This document shows positions 47,501-58,109 of a stretch of DNA of 64,000 bases, piece after piece. The position numbers and the translations under genes were made by a program. Under the pieces are notes generated by a model. That model was not told the origin of the DNA. It ran no database searches and worked only from the letters and a program-made list of their open reading frames with translations. This stretch comes from Cyanophora paradoxa (lineage: Eukaryota > Glaucocystophyceae > Cyanophorales > Cyanophoraceae), in assembly GCA_004431415.1 (NCBI GenBank), contig QPMI01000005.1, forward strand, positions 682,001 to 746,000. The letters run 5' to 3'. The number at the start of each line of letters is the position of its first letter. Positions within the stretch are counted from its first letter, which is position 1.

Positions 47501-50500
47501 CCCTTCTCCTCCCGCGCTAAAAATAGGCGCAGGGACGGCGACTCGGGCTGGGCCGGCACGGCCTGGGGGGGTATCCTGGACTTCTACTCCCGCACCCTCA
47601 GGTCCCGAAGCCCCGTACCCCCTCCATCCCCCAACTCATTCCCGTACCCTCCCTTTAGCACGGCGGGGAAGCCGGGCGTGGACATGTACGTACCCGCCTT
47701 CGCCATCGAGCTCATCGTGCGCCCCTCTACCCCCTGTACCCGCCCCTCCCTCCAATGTATTTTCGGCGCAGGCGTTCTTCTACCTTGCGCTGGCGTTCCG
47801 CTTCTCGACGACGGGGGCGACTCTGACGCAGCGCTTCTCCGGCGGCCTCTTCGAGGTACCCCCCGAAGCTCCCCCCCCCCCCCGCCCGAGCCGCCCCTCC
47901 TCCAGAAACCAACTCTTCCCTTCCTTCCCCCCTTCCAGATCGGGTGGATCGTGGTGCTGCTGCTGCAGTTCGGGGCGATCGTCGTCCAACGCATCGCCTA
48001 CCTCTTCCGCTCCGTCCAGGTGCGAGCGCGCGCCAGTCCCTGCGGCTATTTTTAGCACGGGAGGAGAAGGGGGTACAGGACCTCTCTGCTCTGCGCCCGC
48101 GCGCCTGCCAGAGAGCCAGAGAGAGCCTCCCCCTCTCTACTCTCTGCTCTGCTCGCCTGGGCTAGGCTCGATCCGTCCCCGCCGCTGCGCCCCTGACGCC
48201 GCCCCTCTTCCTTGGCAGGCGACGATGGCGATCATGTACGTCACCATGCTCTGCCTCCACGTCGCGGTCCGTCTTCTCTTATATATCTATCTTCTTAGAG
48301 CGCCCTCTTATGTAAATAGGCTTTGATAGCTCTAGATAGCGTCCTCTTATAGCAAATTATCTGATAGCAAATTATCTAATCGATGGAGTTCTAGCTCTAG
48401 CTCTAATGGCGAAAAAAATCGAACAGATAGAGCCCCTCGTCCACCCTCCTCTTTCTGTTCTACCCTCCTCTCTTCCCCTCCTCCCCTCACGCTGCGTGGC
48501 AGCTCTTCTTCTCGCCGGCGGGGCGGGCGGGGTTCCCGAGCTACGGCGTGGCGGTCGGCTTCTACCTCCTCAAGTGCGCCGCCGCCGCCCTCTGCTGCGT
48601 CCAGGTGCGCCGGGCCGGCCCTGGGCGGGGCGGGGCGGACCGCGCGGGCGGAGATGGGGCGTGGACGAAGAAGGGGGGTGAGGGGAGGGAACAAGGCGGA
48701 AACGGGACGCAACGCCTCGCCGCGCCTCACCTGTACCCCCCCCCAGATCAAGCTGGCGTACCCGGCGACGACGCGGGGCCACTACCTCACGCGCTCCTTC
48801 TCCCAGTTCCACCAGGTCGCCTTCCTGGCGCGCCCGTACCCCCCGCCCCCTCCCAACGCCCTCCAATCTCGCCTCCGCTCACCCCGGGCAGGCGTACATG
48901 TCGATCCCGTTCCTGTACGAGGTGCGGACCCTCCTCGACTGGACCTTCACCGACACCGCGTTGAAGGCGCGCCGCCCCTCCACTCCACTCTACTCTACTT
49001 GTACTCACCTTTGACCCCCCGCTTGCTCCGCAGTTCTACTCGTGGCTCAAGCTGGAGGACATCTTCGGCAACCTCTTCATCGTCCAGTGCGGTGCGCCCG
49101 CCCGCCCGCCCCCGCGCGCCCTCCGCCTGCAATTGGGCTGCGCTCTAGGCTTAGGCCTTAGGCCTTCCGATCCGCTATCTTCGATCGGCCGCTCTAATTT
49201 TGTTACATATGGCCGCCTCCGATCTGCTATCCTGTCTTCCACGCTTTCTCGCCCGCCCCACGCGCCCTTCGCTCGGGCTGCGCCCTTGGCTTAGGCCTTG
49301 GGCCTTGGCCGTTTCGCTCTAGCTTCGCGTCTGCCTTTTAGCTTTGCTTGGTTTTATGGCCGCTTTGGCCGCTTCCGATGCGCTATCTTTGATCGTCCGC
49401 TTTAATTTAACGGCCGCTTTTACGCTTTCGTCGCCCGTCGGGCCCCATCTCACCCGCCCGCGCGCAGAGCGGCAGGCGGACCGGGAGAACGGGCGGCGGA
49501 CGGGGGACCCGCAGCCGCGGCCAGTCAAGATCTCCGTCGGCTGCGCCATGTTCTGCGTCGTCCTCCTCATCATCTGGGGTCCGCCCGCCCGCCCCCTCCT
49601 CGACTCCCTCCCGACGGTTAAGACGCTTAAGACAAACGCTCAAGACGCGTGCACAGGCGATGTTGATAGGACCTTAGCGTCGCTTGCACGCGCGCGCCCG
49701 TCGCGTGCACATAGACGTTAGCGTCGCTTGCGCGCGCGCGCCCGTCGTCATCGCCCGTCCTCGCCGCTTATCCATCCTCATCATGAACGCCGCCGGGCAG
49801 GCCCGCTGCTGATCTTCTCGACGGGGAACCCGATCATGTCCGCGAACCTCGTCACCACCGCCTCCGCCCGCCTCAGTCCGCCCCCGCCCCCGCCCCCGCC
49901 CCCGCCCCGCCCAGCATCTCTTCTCCGCCCCGGCCTCTAGAATTCGAGGTAGAGAATAGCTTCCGCCCCGCCCGCGCTGACGGTGGCGGGGGGGCCGCAG
50001 GCCTGGCGACCGGCGAGGGCCTCTACCAGGTCTACGTCGGCGAGGTACCCCCCCCCCCCCGCCTCGCCCCGCCTCGCCCCGCCCCGCCCCGCCCGCATAG
50101 GAGTCCGCCGCTGCCCACTGAGGGGCCTAGACTCTCATCATCTGCGCCCTGCCCCCCGCCTCTACTTCTTCGTACTCTGAGCCCTCCTCCCACTTCTTCG
50201 GCAGGTGCACAACGCGCCGGCGGTGAGCGACGAGGCCTTCCTGCGGCTGCAGAACGCCCACCCCAACGTCCCCTGGGGTCCGCCAGCCCGCCCGCGCCCC
50301 CGGCCCCGGCCCCGGCCCCGGCGCCCGATGCCTTCAAACGTAGAAGGGGACTTCGACGAAACTTAGAGGAAGGGCCCGAGATCTGACGCCCGCCCCGCGC
50401 CGCAGACTCTTCGTTCCGGGGGAACACGCAGCTGCTGCGCTTCCCGCAGTGGTCCCTGGGCCAGTGGGAGATCTCCCCGCCCGCCCGCGCCGCCCTCGTG

Positions 50501-53438
50501 CGTGCCCCGCCCTCGTCCCCGCCCCCGATATCTTTCTTCGATCCCGAACTTTCCGTCGATCCCGAACGTTTCTTCGATCCCGAACTCGGCGCGCGCAGGT
50601 GCGCGCCCTCAACGACTCGGCCCAGGCCCTCTCCTTCACCTTCACGGTCCGCCCGCCCCCGATATCTTTCTTCGATCCCGAACTTTTGGTCGATCCCGAA
50701 CTATCTCTCTTCGATCCCGAGCCCGGGCCCGCCCGGTTCTAGAGGGGCCTGGCCCGCCCGCCCGCCCGGGCTTACATCTATGAGGAGCGCTGTCTGTCTG
50801 TCTCGGCCCCGCACAGGGGCTTACATCTATGAGGAGCGCTGTCTGTCTGTCTGAGGAGGGCTAGCGCTTCTTCTTCACACTGCACCCTCCTTTGAAGCGT
50901 GCCGTCGGTCTAATCGCCGTCTTGGTCCTATCTGGCACGGGTCTAGAAGGGGCTTGGGCGGGCCTCTCTTTGATCCCTTCTAATCGATCTGACGTCGGAA
51001 ATCCCCGTCCCCAGCTCACGTTCCTGCGGGGCGGCCCCCCCTCCAACGTCAAGGTCGAGGTCCGCGTACCCCCCTCTCTCCCATCCCCCGCCCCGCACTC
51101 GATCCCAGCGGGGGCGGGGGCGGCAGGTGACGTCGACGGGGGCCCTCACGGAGGAGATGCGCCGCTCCCTCCTCTCCGGTCCGCGTACCCCCCCCTCCCC
51201 CTCCCCCCCCCCCCCCCCACACACACACCTCCCTTTGTTCTGAAAATCACCTCTCACATCCCCCGCCCTCAGACGTCCCTGGGACGGCGCTGCCGCCGCT
51301 GGTACCCCGGTTCCTTCGGCTCCAGGGGCAGGGCCAGCCCCAGGACCTCGACCCCCAGGTACCCCCCTCCTACCCCCCCCCCCCCCCCCCCCCCCCCACA
51401 CACACACATTCGTTCCCTCGCTAGCTCTAGCGCTAGCTCTATATATTTCTGCGCGGCGCCGGCGCGCGAGGCCGGCACGAGCTTTCCCTTCCTCCCTTAG
51501 TCCGTAGACTGACAAAGACCGACTGACCGGACCGCGCCGGCGTGCGATGCCGGCCTGAGCGTTCCCTTCCCCCCTTGGTCCGAAGAGTGGCATGGACCGA
51601 CTGACCGGACCTGCCCCGGCGTGCGAGGCCGGCGGGGAACTTCCGCTTCAGCGAACTTTTAGTCGATCCCGAACTTTTAGTCGATCCCGAACTTTTAGTC
51701 GATCCCGAACTTGTAGTCGATCCCGAACTTTTAGTCGATCCCGAACTTTTAGTCGATCCCGAACTTTTAGTCGATCCCGAACTTTTGGTCGATCCCGAAC
51801 TTTTAGTCGATCCCGAACTTTTGGTCGATCCCGAACTTTTAGTCGATCCCGAACTTTTGGTCGATCCCGAACTTTTGGTCGATCCCGAACTTTTGGTCGA
51901 TCCCGACTGACCGGCCGCGGCAGGCGCGGCTGGCGGGGGCGCTCCGCTTCAGCGCGGCCTCGCTGAGGGGCCCCGACGCCGGCCCGCCCTTCTGGTCCCT
52001 CACCGCGCCCCCGGACTCCAAGGGCGGCCCCGAGGTGCGTTCTTTCGAGCGTTCCCGGCGAGCCGCCCGCCAGAGCGAGTAAGAAAGTAAGAAAACAGGA
52101 CAAAGAAGCCCAAGGATTATGTATCGCGCCTCGGCGCCCCTAAGCCGCCCCGCAGCCGCAAGCGCAGCTCCAGCAACTCTAGCAGCCGCAAGCGCGCCCC
52201 TAAGCCGCCCCGCCCCCGTTTCGACACGCCCCGCGCGCGCAGGTGGTGGCGGTGTCGGACCCGATCCCGACGGGGGTCATCGGGGAGACCCTCGCCTCCA
52301 TCGGCCTCTCCGGCCTCTGTGCGCCCCCCCCCCCCCCCCCTTGCCCTGTCCCGTCCCGTCGCACACGAAAGCAAGTGTCTTAGATCGAACATGGAAGAAC
52401 GTCTATAGCGTCGTAGATCGAACATAGAAGAACGCAGGAGACCGTTCTTCTGCCCGTCCCCCTCCCCCTCTGCCGCCCGTCTGACTGGGCCGCCGCTCTC
52501 GCGCCGCCTCCTCCTCGCAGATGTGACGGTGCCGCACCCTCCCCGTCGAGCTGGAGCTCGCGTCTAATTGTGTAACTTGAACAACCGACCCGCCGGCGCC
52601 GCGCAGTTTGTGCTCGGTGTCTCCCGCTTCCTCCGCCTCTTCCTCTCCCAGCTCCAGGCCCGCCCCCGCCCCCGACCCCGGCCCCCTCCCCTTAGAAGCT
52701 GCAGCGACGCCATAGAAGCGACGAGGAAGCTGACTTTCTCGCCCCGCCCCCGCCCCCGGCAGACGCGGATCATGTACGAGGACATCCCGGAGCCGGCGGA
52801 CGTCTGGCAGCTCTGCCTCGACATCTACGCCGCCCGCCAGGCCCGCCCCGGCCCCGCCCCTGCGCATTCCACGGCCCCCGCCCCCGCCCTGCGCCCGCCC
52901 TGGCACGTTGCCATAGGCCCTTCCATGAAACATTAGCTCCCCATAGCATCGGCCAGCTGGAGACGCGAGCTTCCATTAGCTGCCCATAGCATCGGTTCTC
53001 ACTGACCGACTGCGCGCCGCGTCGCCACAATAATTATAATAATAATAATAATTATAATAATAATAATAATAACAACAACAACAGGACGGGGACCACGTGC
53101 TCGAGGAGAAGCTCTACAAGGAGCTCATCGAGCTCCACAGGCGAGCTTTCTTATAATTGCATCCCATTGTTTTCTTAAGAGCCTTAAGTCTTCTTGTTTT
53201 CCTACGTACTGGAGACTAAGAGGCCTCCTAGGCCCGGCCTATGCCCGCCCCCTCCTTCGATTTCCTGCCTGGCGCGTTCGTTTGCCGCGTCCCAGTCTGA
53301 GCGGGCGGGGCGGGGCGGGCGCGCAGGAGCCCCGAGGCGCTCATCGCGATCACGGCGCCGCGGCACGCGGAGGGGGGCGGGGCCCCGCACCCGACCTCGC
53401 CCCCGCACCCGCACCCGCCCCGGCCGGCCCAGCCCTAG
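35508..53438 (+). CDS. PIEZO: Piezo-type mechanosensitive ion channel
   Basis: Large multi-pass membrane protein spread over dozens of small exons; probably over 2000 residues. Piezo forms a trimeric, mechanically gated cation channel. The C-terminal signature is clear: IPFLYEVRTLLDWTF and FYSWLKLEDIFGNLFIVQC (48895-49091; plant Piezo PFLYELR/YDWLKLED, animal PFLVELRAVMDW). It is followed by VLLIIWGP and IFSTGNPIMSANLV (49555-49860), cap-domain exons (50205-52030), then RIMYEDIPEPADVWQLCLDI and LYKELIELHRSPEALI to a stop at 53436-53438. Upstream homology includes PGRAFWGSMLAYTEALICVR (45404-45460), a piezo repeat with YQAPFGFFG (43160) and the beam-like helix EEEFVKEERLRRLRD (43760-43880). 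N-terminal exons start MRALLLQLAHLAALAALLL at 35508, then FRQVYLILFFLGTFFP (35785). Introns are short with GTACCCCC or GTGCGC donors; the last is GC-AG. The first exons are the least certain. Confidence 0.92.
39707..39730 (+). repeat. 24-bp poly-C in a Piezo intron
   Basis: An uninterrupted C run just after a GGTCCGG donor in the Piezo gene. Similar shorter C runs recur in other introns (46039-46050, 51205-51220, 51377-51397), apparently as a C-only polypyrimidine tract. Confidence 0.85.
46190..46620 (+). repeat. CTAGCTTCTTCTAG-type degenerate repeats in a Piezo intron
   Basis: AT-richer intron with repeated words CTTCTAGTCGCC, AGCTAGCTTC and CCTAGCTTC. CATGCTCGTCCGCAAGGTC (46532-46551) repeats the end of the preceding exon (46170-46188), so part of an exon with its donor has been copied into the intron. 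Confidence 0.55.
51653..51907 (+). repeat. 18-bp minisatellite (14 copies) in a Piezo intron
   Basis: Tandem copies of GAACTTTTAGTCGATCCC, with AG/GG variants at one position, fill the intron before the exon encoding ARLAGALRFSAASL. Single or double copies of the same CGATCCCGAACTTT word occur in nearby introns at 50535-50590 and 50668-50715. Confidence 0.93.
53031..53084 (+). repeat. AAT/AAC trinucleotide microsatellite in a Piezo intron
   Basis: (AAT)n with TTA interruptions passing into (AAC)n, ending right at the AG acceptor before the exon encoding DGDHVLEEKLYKEL. Confidence 0.9.
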
Positions 53439-54614
53439 GCAGCGTAGGCGCACAAGTTACAGCTAGTTTTCCTGAATTGCAGTCGGGTCGATCGCGAGCC
53501 CTAGGCGTCAGGCAAGTGAGCTTCCTTTATCACTGCAATTGCAAACATATCAGGCTCAGCTAGAGCCTTTGGAAAGAATAAATGAGATAACTGATCGCCG
53601 GCCGCGGCCAGGGCATGGTCGTGATATCGATGGAGAACCTCTTTTTCTATGGGGGATATCGATGTTTAGCTAGAAAAATTCCTTCTTTTAATGTGTAGTC
53701 AAGTTGCACTCGTAGAAGGATAAAGAAGCAGCAGGGGGGCAAGAGCCCCCCCCCCCCCCCAATTAAATGATGACATGACGAAAGAAATTTACATGCAGAA
53801 ATGAAGTTTTATTACGCGATCTAGAATTCGAATTGGAACGTGCATGCCATGATGCGCAGCCCTGGCAGCTAGGGGTGAGCAGAATAGCGCGCTAGCGTCG
53901 ACGTCGGAGCCGGGCCGCGGGTGCGCGGCCCGGCTCCGCGATCGCGAGCTCGAGCCTCGAGTTCACGTCTGTCGACGTCAGTACTAGTAGCGATAGTCTG
54001 TCACATGATCCGATGATCATGGACTGTGATGATGTACCGGTACAGACCGTAACATGCAGTGTGGACTCGCCGTGGAGACGGTGGCGCCATGGACTCTGGC
54101 ATGGAGTGGCATATGCATGGACTCGTGGAGGAGTTTTTCATGGATATGACTCGATTCAGTGCAGCGAGATCGTGAAACCCTTGAAGGAAGTTGGAGGAAC
54201 TTGAAAAACAGTTGGAGCGAGTTCGAATTCTTTTTTTCGTTTTTCATTCGCTAGCCTCTTAGGACCGCGCCCGTTTTTGCAGGGAATGGATCGTTGCTCT
54301 CGAGCTTGCGAGGTCTCGAGGTTCACCGAGTACGTCCTGGTGGCAAAAAAGAAGAGGGGTAGCCTGCGGCGGCTTGCACATGCGCGAAGCGCTCAGGTCC
54401 TCGGAATAAAGGCTCGGATACATCAGCAGCAGCGGCGCGGCGCTCGCATCAGCAGCCTGGAAGTACCGCCCGACCAGCAAAGCTCAAAGCTTAAGCCGCT
54501 GCGCAGCACGAGTTCTAGCGAATTTATATAGCAGCCGCCGGAGCAGCAGTTCGCCGCGGCGCGTCTGCCCGGCCTTCACCGCGTACGCCGCAGTTCGCCT
54601 CGAGAAACACGACC
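53439..54614. other. Intergenic, no gene recognised
   Basis: AT-richer, with a 17-bp C run near 53744 and GATC/CATG palindromes. A GC-rich hairpin-forming word pair (GAGCCGGGCCGCGG / CGCGGCCCGGCTC) lies at 53909-53937. Open frames are short and without domain content. Confidence 0.45.
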
Positions 54615-56866
54615 ATGTCCGCCGTGATCGACGACAGGGTGCGCGCAAGAGGTCTTAAGAATCTGCGCACAAATCTTAAGAGCCGCGGGCGCTTCTAGGC
54701 CTAGGCCTATAGCTAGGCCAGCAGTCGCCGCCGGGCCGTGCCGCCCGGCCGCGGCCGCGGCCGCGGGTCGCCGCCCGCGGCGCCAGGCGCGCGCGGGGCG
54801 CGGCCTGTATACGTATCGCCTCTAAGCGCGGCGCGGCCTGAAACGCCCCGGCCTGCAGCTGGCCCTCCACAGCGCTAGCGCGGGCCGGGGCGTGCAGGAA
54901 CTCACGACGCCGAGTCGCGCGCGCAGCTGCTGGCGATGAACAACGACCACGAGGGAGAGGACGAGGTGAGAGCCTGTCCGATTCGATTTCGGTTTATACA
55001 AATTTGCGCGGCTGAGCGGCTGCCGGCCAGAACCAGGAGGACGTGACAATCGAGGAGGCGGTAACGGCGTCCAACGACCACGAGGGCGAGGACGAGGTGA
55101 GAGGCTGCTCGATTCATTTCCGGTCTATTTAGAGTCGCCAGCCTAAGCCGCCGTCGGTCAGAATCAGGAGGACGTGACCCTCGAGGAGGCGGTGACGGCG
55201 TCGAACGACCACGAGGGCGAGGACGAGGTGAGAGTCTGTTCGGTTCGATTTCGGACTATATATTTAGAATCGCGCGGCTGAGGCGGCTGCCGGCCAGAAC
55301 CAGGAGGACGTGACCTTCGAGGAGGCGGTGACGGCGTCGAACGACCACGAGGGCGAGGACGAGGTGAGAGCCTGTTCGGTTCGATTTCGGACTATATATT
55401 TAGAATCGCGCGGCTGAGGCGACTGCCGGCCAGAACCAGGAGGACGTGACCCTCGAGGAGGCGGTGGCGGCGTCGAACGACCACGAGGGCGAGGACGAGG
55501 TGAGAGCCCGTTCGATTCGATTTCGGTTCATTCATATTTGCTCGGCTGAGCGGCTCGCGGCCAGAACCAGGAGGACGTGACCCTCGAGGAGGCGGTGGCG
55601 GCGTCGAACGACCACGAGGGCGAGGACGAGGTGAGAGCCTGTTCGATTCGATTTCGGTTTATTCACATTTGCTCGGCTGAGCGGCTCCCGGCCAGAATCA
55701 GGAGGACGTGACCCTCGAGGAGGCGGTGACGGCGTCCAACGACCACGAGGGCGAGGACGAGGTGAGAGCCCGTTCGATTCGATTTCGGAATATTCATATT
55801 TGCACGGCTGAGCGGCTCCCGGCCAGAACCAGGAGGACGTGACCCTCGAGGAGGCGGTGGCGGCGTCGAACGACCACGAGGGCGAGGACGAGGTGAGAGC
55901 CCGTTCGGTTCGATTTCGGTTCATTTAGAATCGCCCGCTGAGGCGACGGCCGGCCAGAACCAGGAGGATGTGACCCTCGAGGAGGCGGTGACGGCGTCGA
56001 ACGACCACGAGGGCGAGGACGAGGTGAGGGCCCGTTCGGTTCGATTTCGGAATATTCATATTTGCACGGCTGAGCGGCTCCCGGCCAGAACCAGGAAGAC
56101 GTGACCCTCGAGGAGGCGGTGACGGCGTCGAACGACCACGAGGGCGAGGACGAGGTGAGGGCCCGTTCGATCCGATTTCGGTTCATTCATATTTGCACGG
56201 CTGAGCGGCTCCCGGCCAGAACCAGGAGGATGTGACCCTCGAGGAGGCGGTGACGGCGTCGAACGACCACGAGGGCGAGGACGAGGTAGGGAGCTAGATT
56301 CATCAGATTCCGGTTTACGTCGAGTCGCCCAGCTGAGTCGACGTCGACGGGCGCGGGCAGAACCAGGAGGACATCGAGTCGTACATCGCCATGCAGCTGG
56401 ACCAGGACGCGCAGCTGCTCGAGCAGCTCGCGCTGGGCAGGTCCGCGTCTGCTCTGCGCGCGCCGGCTAGAGGGGACGGGAAGACGGGACGGCTAGAAGG
56501 GACACCGCCCGCCCGCCGGGCCGCTCCCGACACCGCTGCGTGGATAGCGCTCCCCACTGCCTTTCTCGCCTCTGATCTCGTTCCGGCCGCCCGCCGGGCC
56601 GCCTAGCTCCAACGACGCTGCGCGGCTAGCGCTCCCCACTGCATCTCTCTCCTCTCTGCCACTGCCGAATCCACTGCCTTTTAGAATCTCGCAGCCGTCA
56701 CTTAATCTGGCGCTTTTTCAATGCCTTTTGCCTTTTCTAACTAAATCTCTCGCCGGGCAGCCTGCACTTCGAGCTCGAGCTCGAGGACGGCGGCGACGCC
56801 TTCGCGAACGACGACCACGAGGGCGAGGACGAGAACCAGGACGACATCGCCTTCGACCTCTTCTAA
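54615..56866 (+). CDS. Acidic repeat protein with ten tandem 22-residue exon repeats
   Basis: Fourteen exons join in frame to about 302 residues: 54615-54638 (MSAVIDDR), 54927-54965 (LLAMNNDHEGEDE), ten 66-nt exons from 55031 to 56285, 56361-56440 and 56761-56866. Each 66-nt exon encodes NQEDVT, then a variable L/I/F, then EEAV, T/A and ASNDHEGEDE; all are in phase 0, so copies can be added or lost without changing frame. The C-terminus reads IESYIAMQLDQDAQLLEQLA, then SLHFELELEDGG, NDDHEGEDENQDDI and FDLF. The protein is strongly acidic with no signal peptide or membrane segment. No family is recognised; acidic D/E repeats suggest a scaffold or cation-binding role, which is only inference. 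The first exon assignment is less certain than the rest. Confidence 0.75.
55031..56285 (+). repeat. Ten tandem ~131-bp exon-intron units
   Basis: 66-nt exons at 55031-55096, 55162-55227, 55298-55363, 55434-55499, 55565-55630, 55696-55761, 55827-55892, 55958-56023, 56089-56154 and 56220-56285. Spacing is 131-136 bp. Introns of 65-70 bp are also homologous: donor GTGAGAGCC, a TTCGATTCGATTTCGG core, and GGCCAG acceptor. The last intron donor differs (GTAGGG). Confidence 0.97.
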
Positions 56867-57179
56867 TTCCGAAGTTCTAGCTCGCATCTGTCATCGATCT
56901 ATAATGCAATTGCAATATATATTTAACACGCCCCACAACTGGCTTCGAGATTCTGCCGAAGCCCATAATGATCATGCGCTCTCCTTGATTGACTTTGTTT
57001 GGTTGGAAATGTACATGTTCTGTATGTAAACTTGATAAAAGCTGCTGTGGCACGCGTAGACACCGGCTCCCGTCTCGTGCAAGAATAGGCAGCCGGCCGC
57101 GGCTGTAGTGCTGAGACTAGGCAGCTAACTTCATTGGCCCGCCTCCACCCAGCCCTTTCTCTTCACCCAGCCCACAAAG

Positions 57180-57219
<40 letters not shown>

Positions 57220-58109
57220 CCGCATCGGGCTAGGATAGGCTCGGATAGGCAGCTGTTCGATTGTTCTATCACCATCGGCTCAGCGGCTGCTGCCCTTGCC
57301 TGACTCAGTGAGCCCTCTTTCACAGCTCGAGCCGACGGTCCGAAGCTCCATTACGTATACGGCAGAGTGCTGGTGCGCATGCTTTGGCGCTTCATGATCA
57401 TCACTCAGTGACTGCTTTTTAAGGGCTTTACAGAAACTGTGCAAGGGAGAAAGAACTGAAGGGTGTATGCTTATCGGCCTTGGGGAAAGGGGGCGGAGGG
57501 CCTAGGGCGGGGAGAGCGCGACCACGAAGGCTTCGCCCCGTAACCGCTGAGCTGTAGGCCTGAGTGCGACGTAGGACTCCGGCAGCGTGGCTTGTTGCTA
57601 TCTCCTGGAATATTAATCTAAACCGAAATATCGAAATCGAACTGTGAAATCGAGTCTGAAACGGCCACGATGCGATCATGAGGCGCGCGGGTTGACTTGC
57701 GATTGCAATTGGCAGTGGCCGGTCTGCTTTATTGAATGTCGACGGGGTTCGTCGCGCGCCGCCCGCGTCTCCTCAGACGCCCCAGCCCAGCTGCAGCATT
57801 GCGACGCCAGCCATCGCCAGGGCGAGCAGGGGCGGGACACAGTGTGCCAGGCCTAGGCCAATCTGCGCATGTTGCATCGGCCAGCTCAGTCATGATCAGC
57901 TCATGATCACCGCATTTTCGAATGGCCCGGTCGAAAATCTAGAAGACGTCAACAGGGCGCACGATTGCAGTGTGCGCATGCGATGCGCCCGAGATGAGGG
58001 GGCTGTACGGGATTGAATTCGCAGTACTCGTGGGATTGACGTACTTGAACGCCTGCGAACTCAAGTCGTGAACATGTACTGGGCCGTCGACGCCAGAGCG
58101 AACACCAAA
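56867..58109. other. Intergenic or 3' region with long poly-C
   Basis: Contains a 39-bp uninterrupted C run (57180-57218) followed by short GGATAGGC repeats. Some minus-strand exons of the neighbouring gene (3' of 58110) may extend into 57430-58100, but I could not join them. No independent gene is recognised. Confidence 0.4.
57180..57218 (+). repeat. 39-bp poly-C homopolymer
   Basis: Uninterrupted run of C, the longest homopolymer in the window; it lies between genes. Confidence 0.95.

Noticed and set aside
51592-51966. Arg-Ser-rich protein encoded by the 18-bp repeat
   Set aside because: The repeat lies in a Piezo intron between two good exons. The RTFSRS pattern is just the 18-mer read in one frame.
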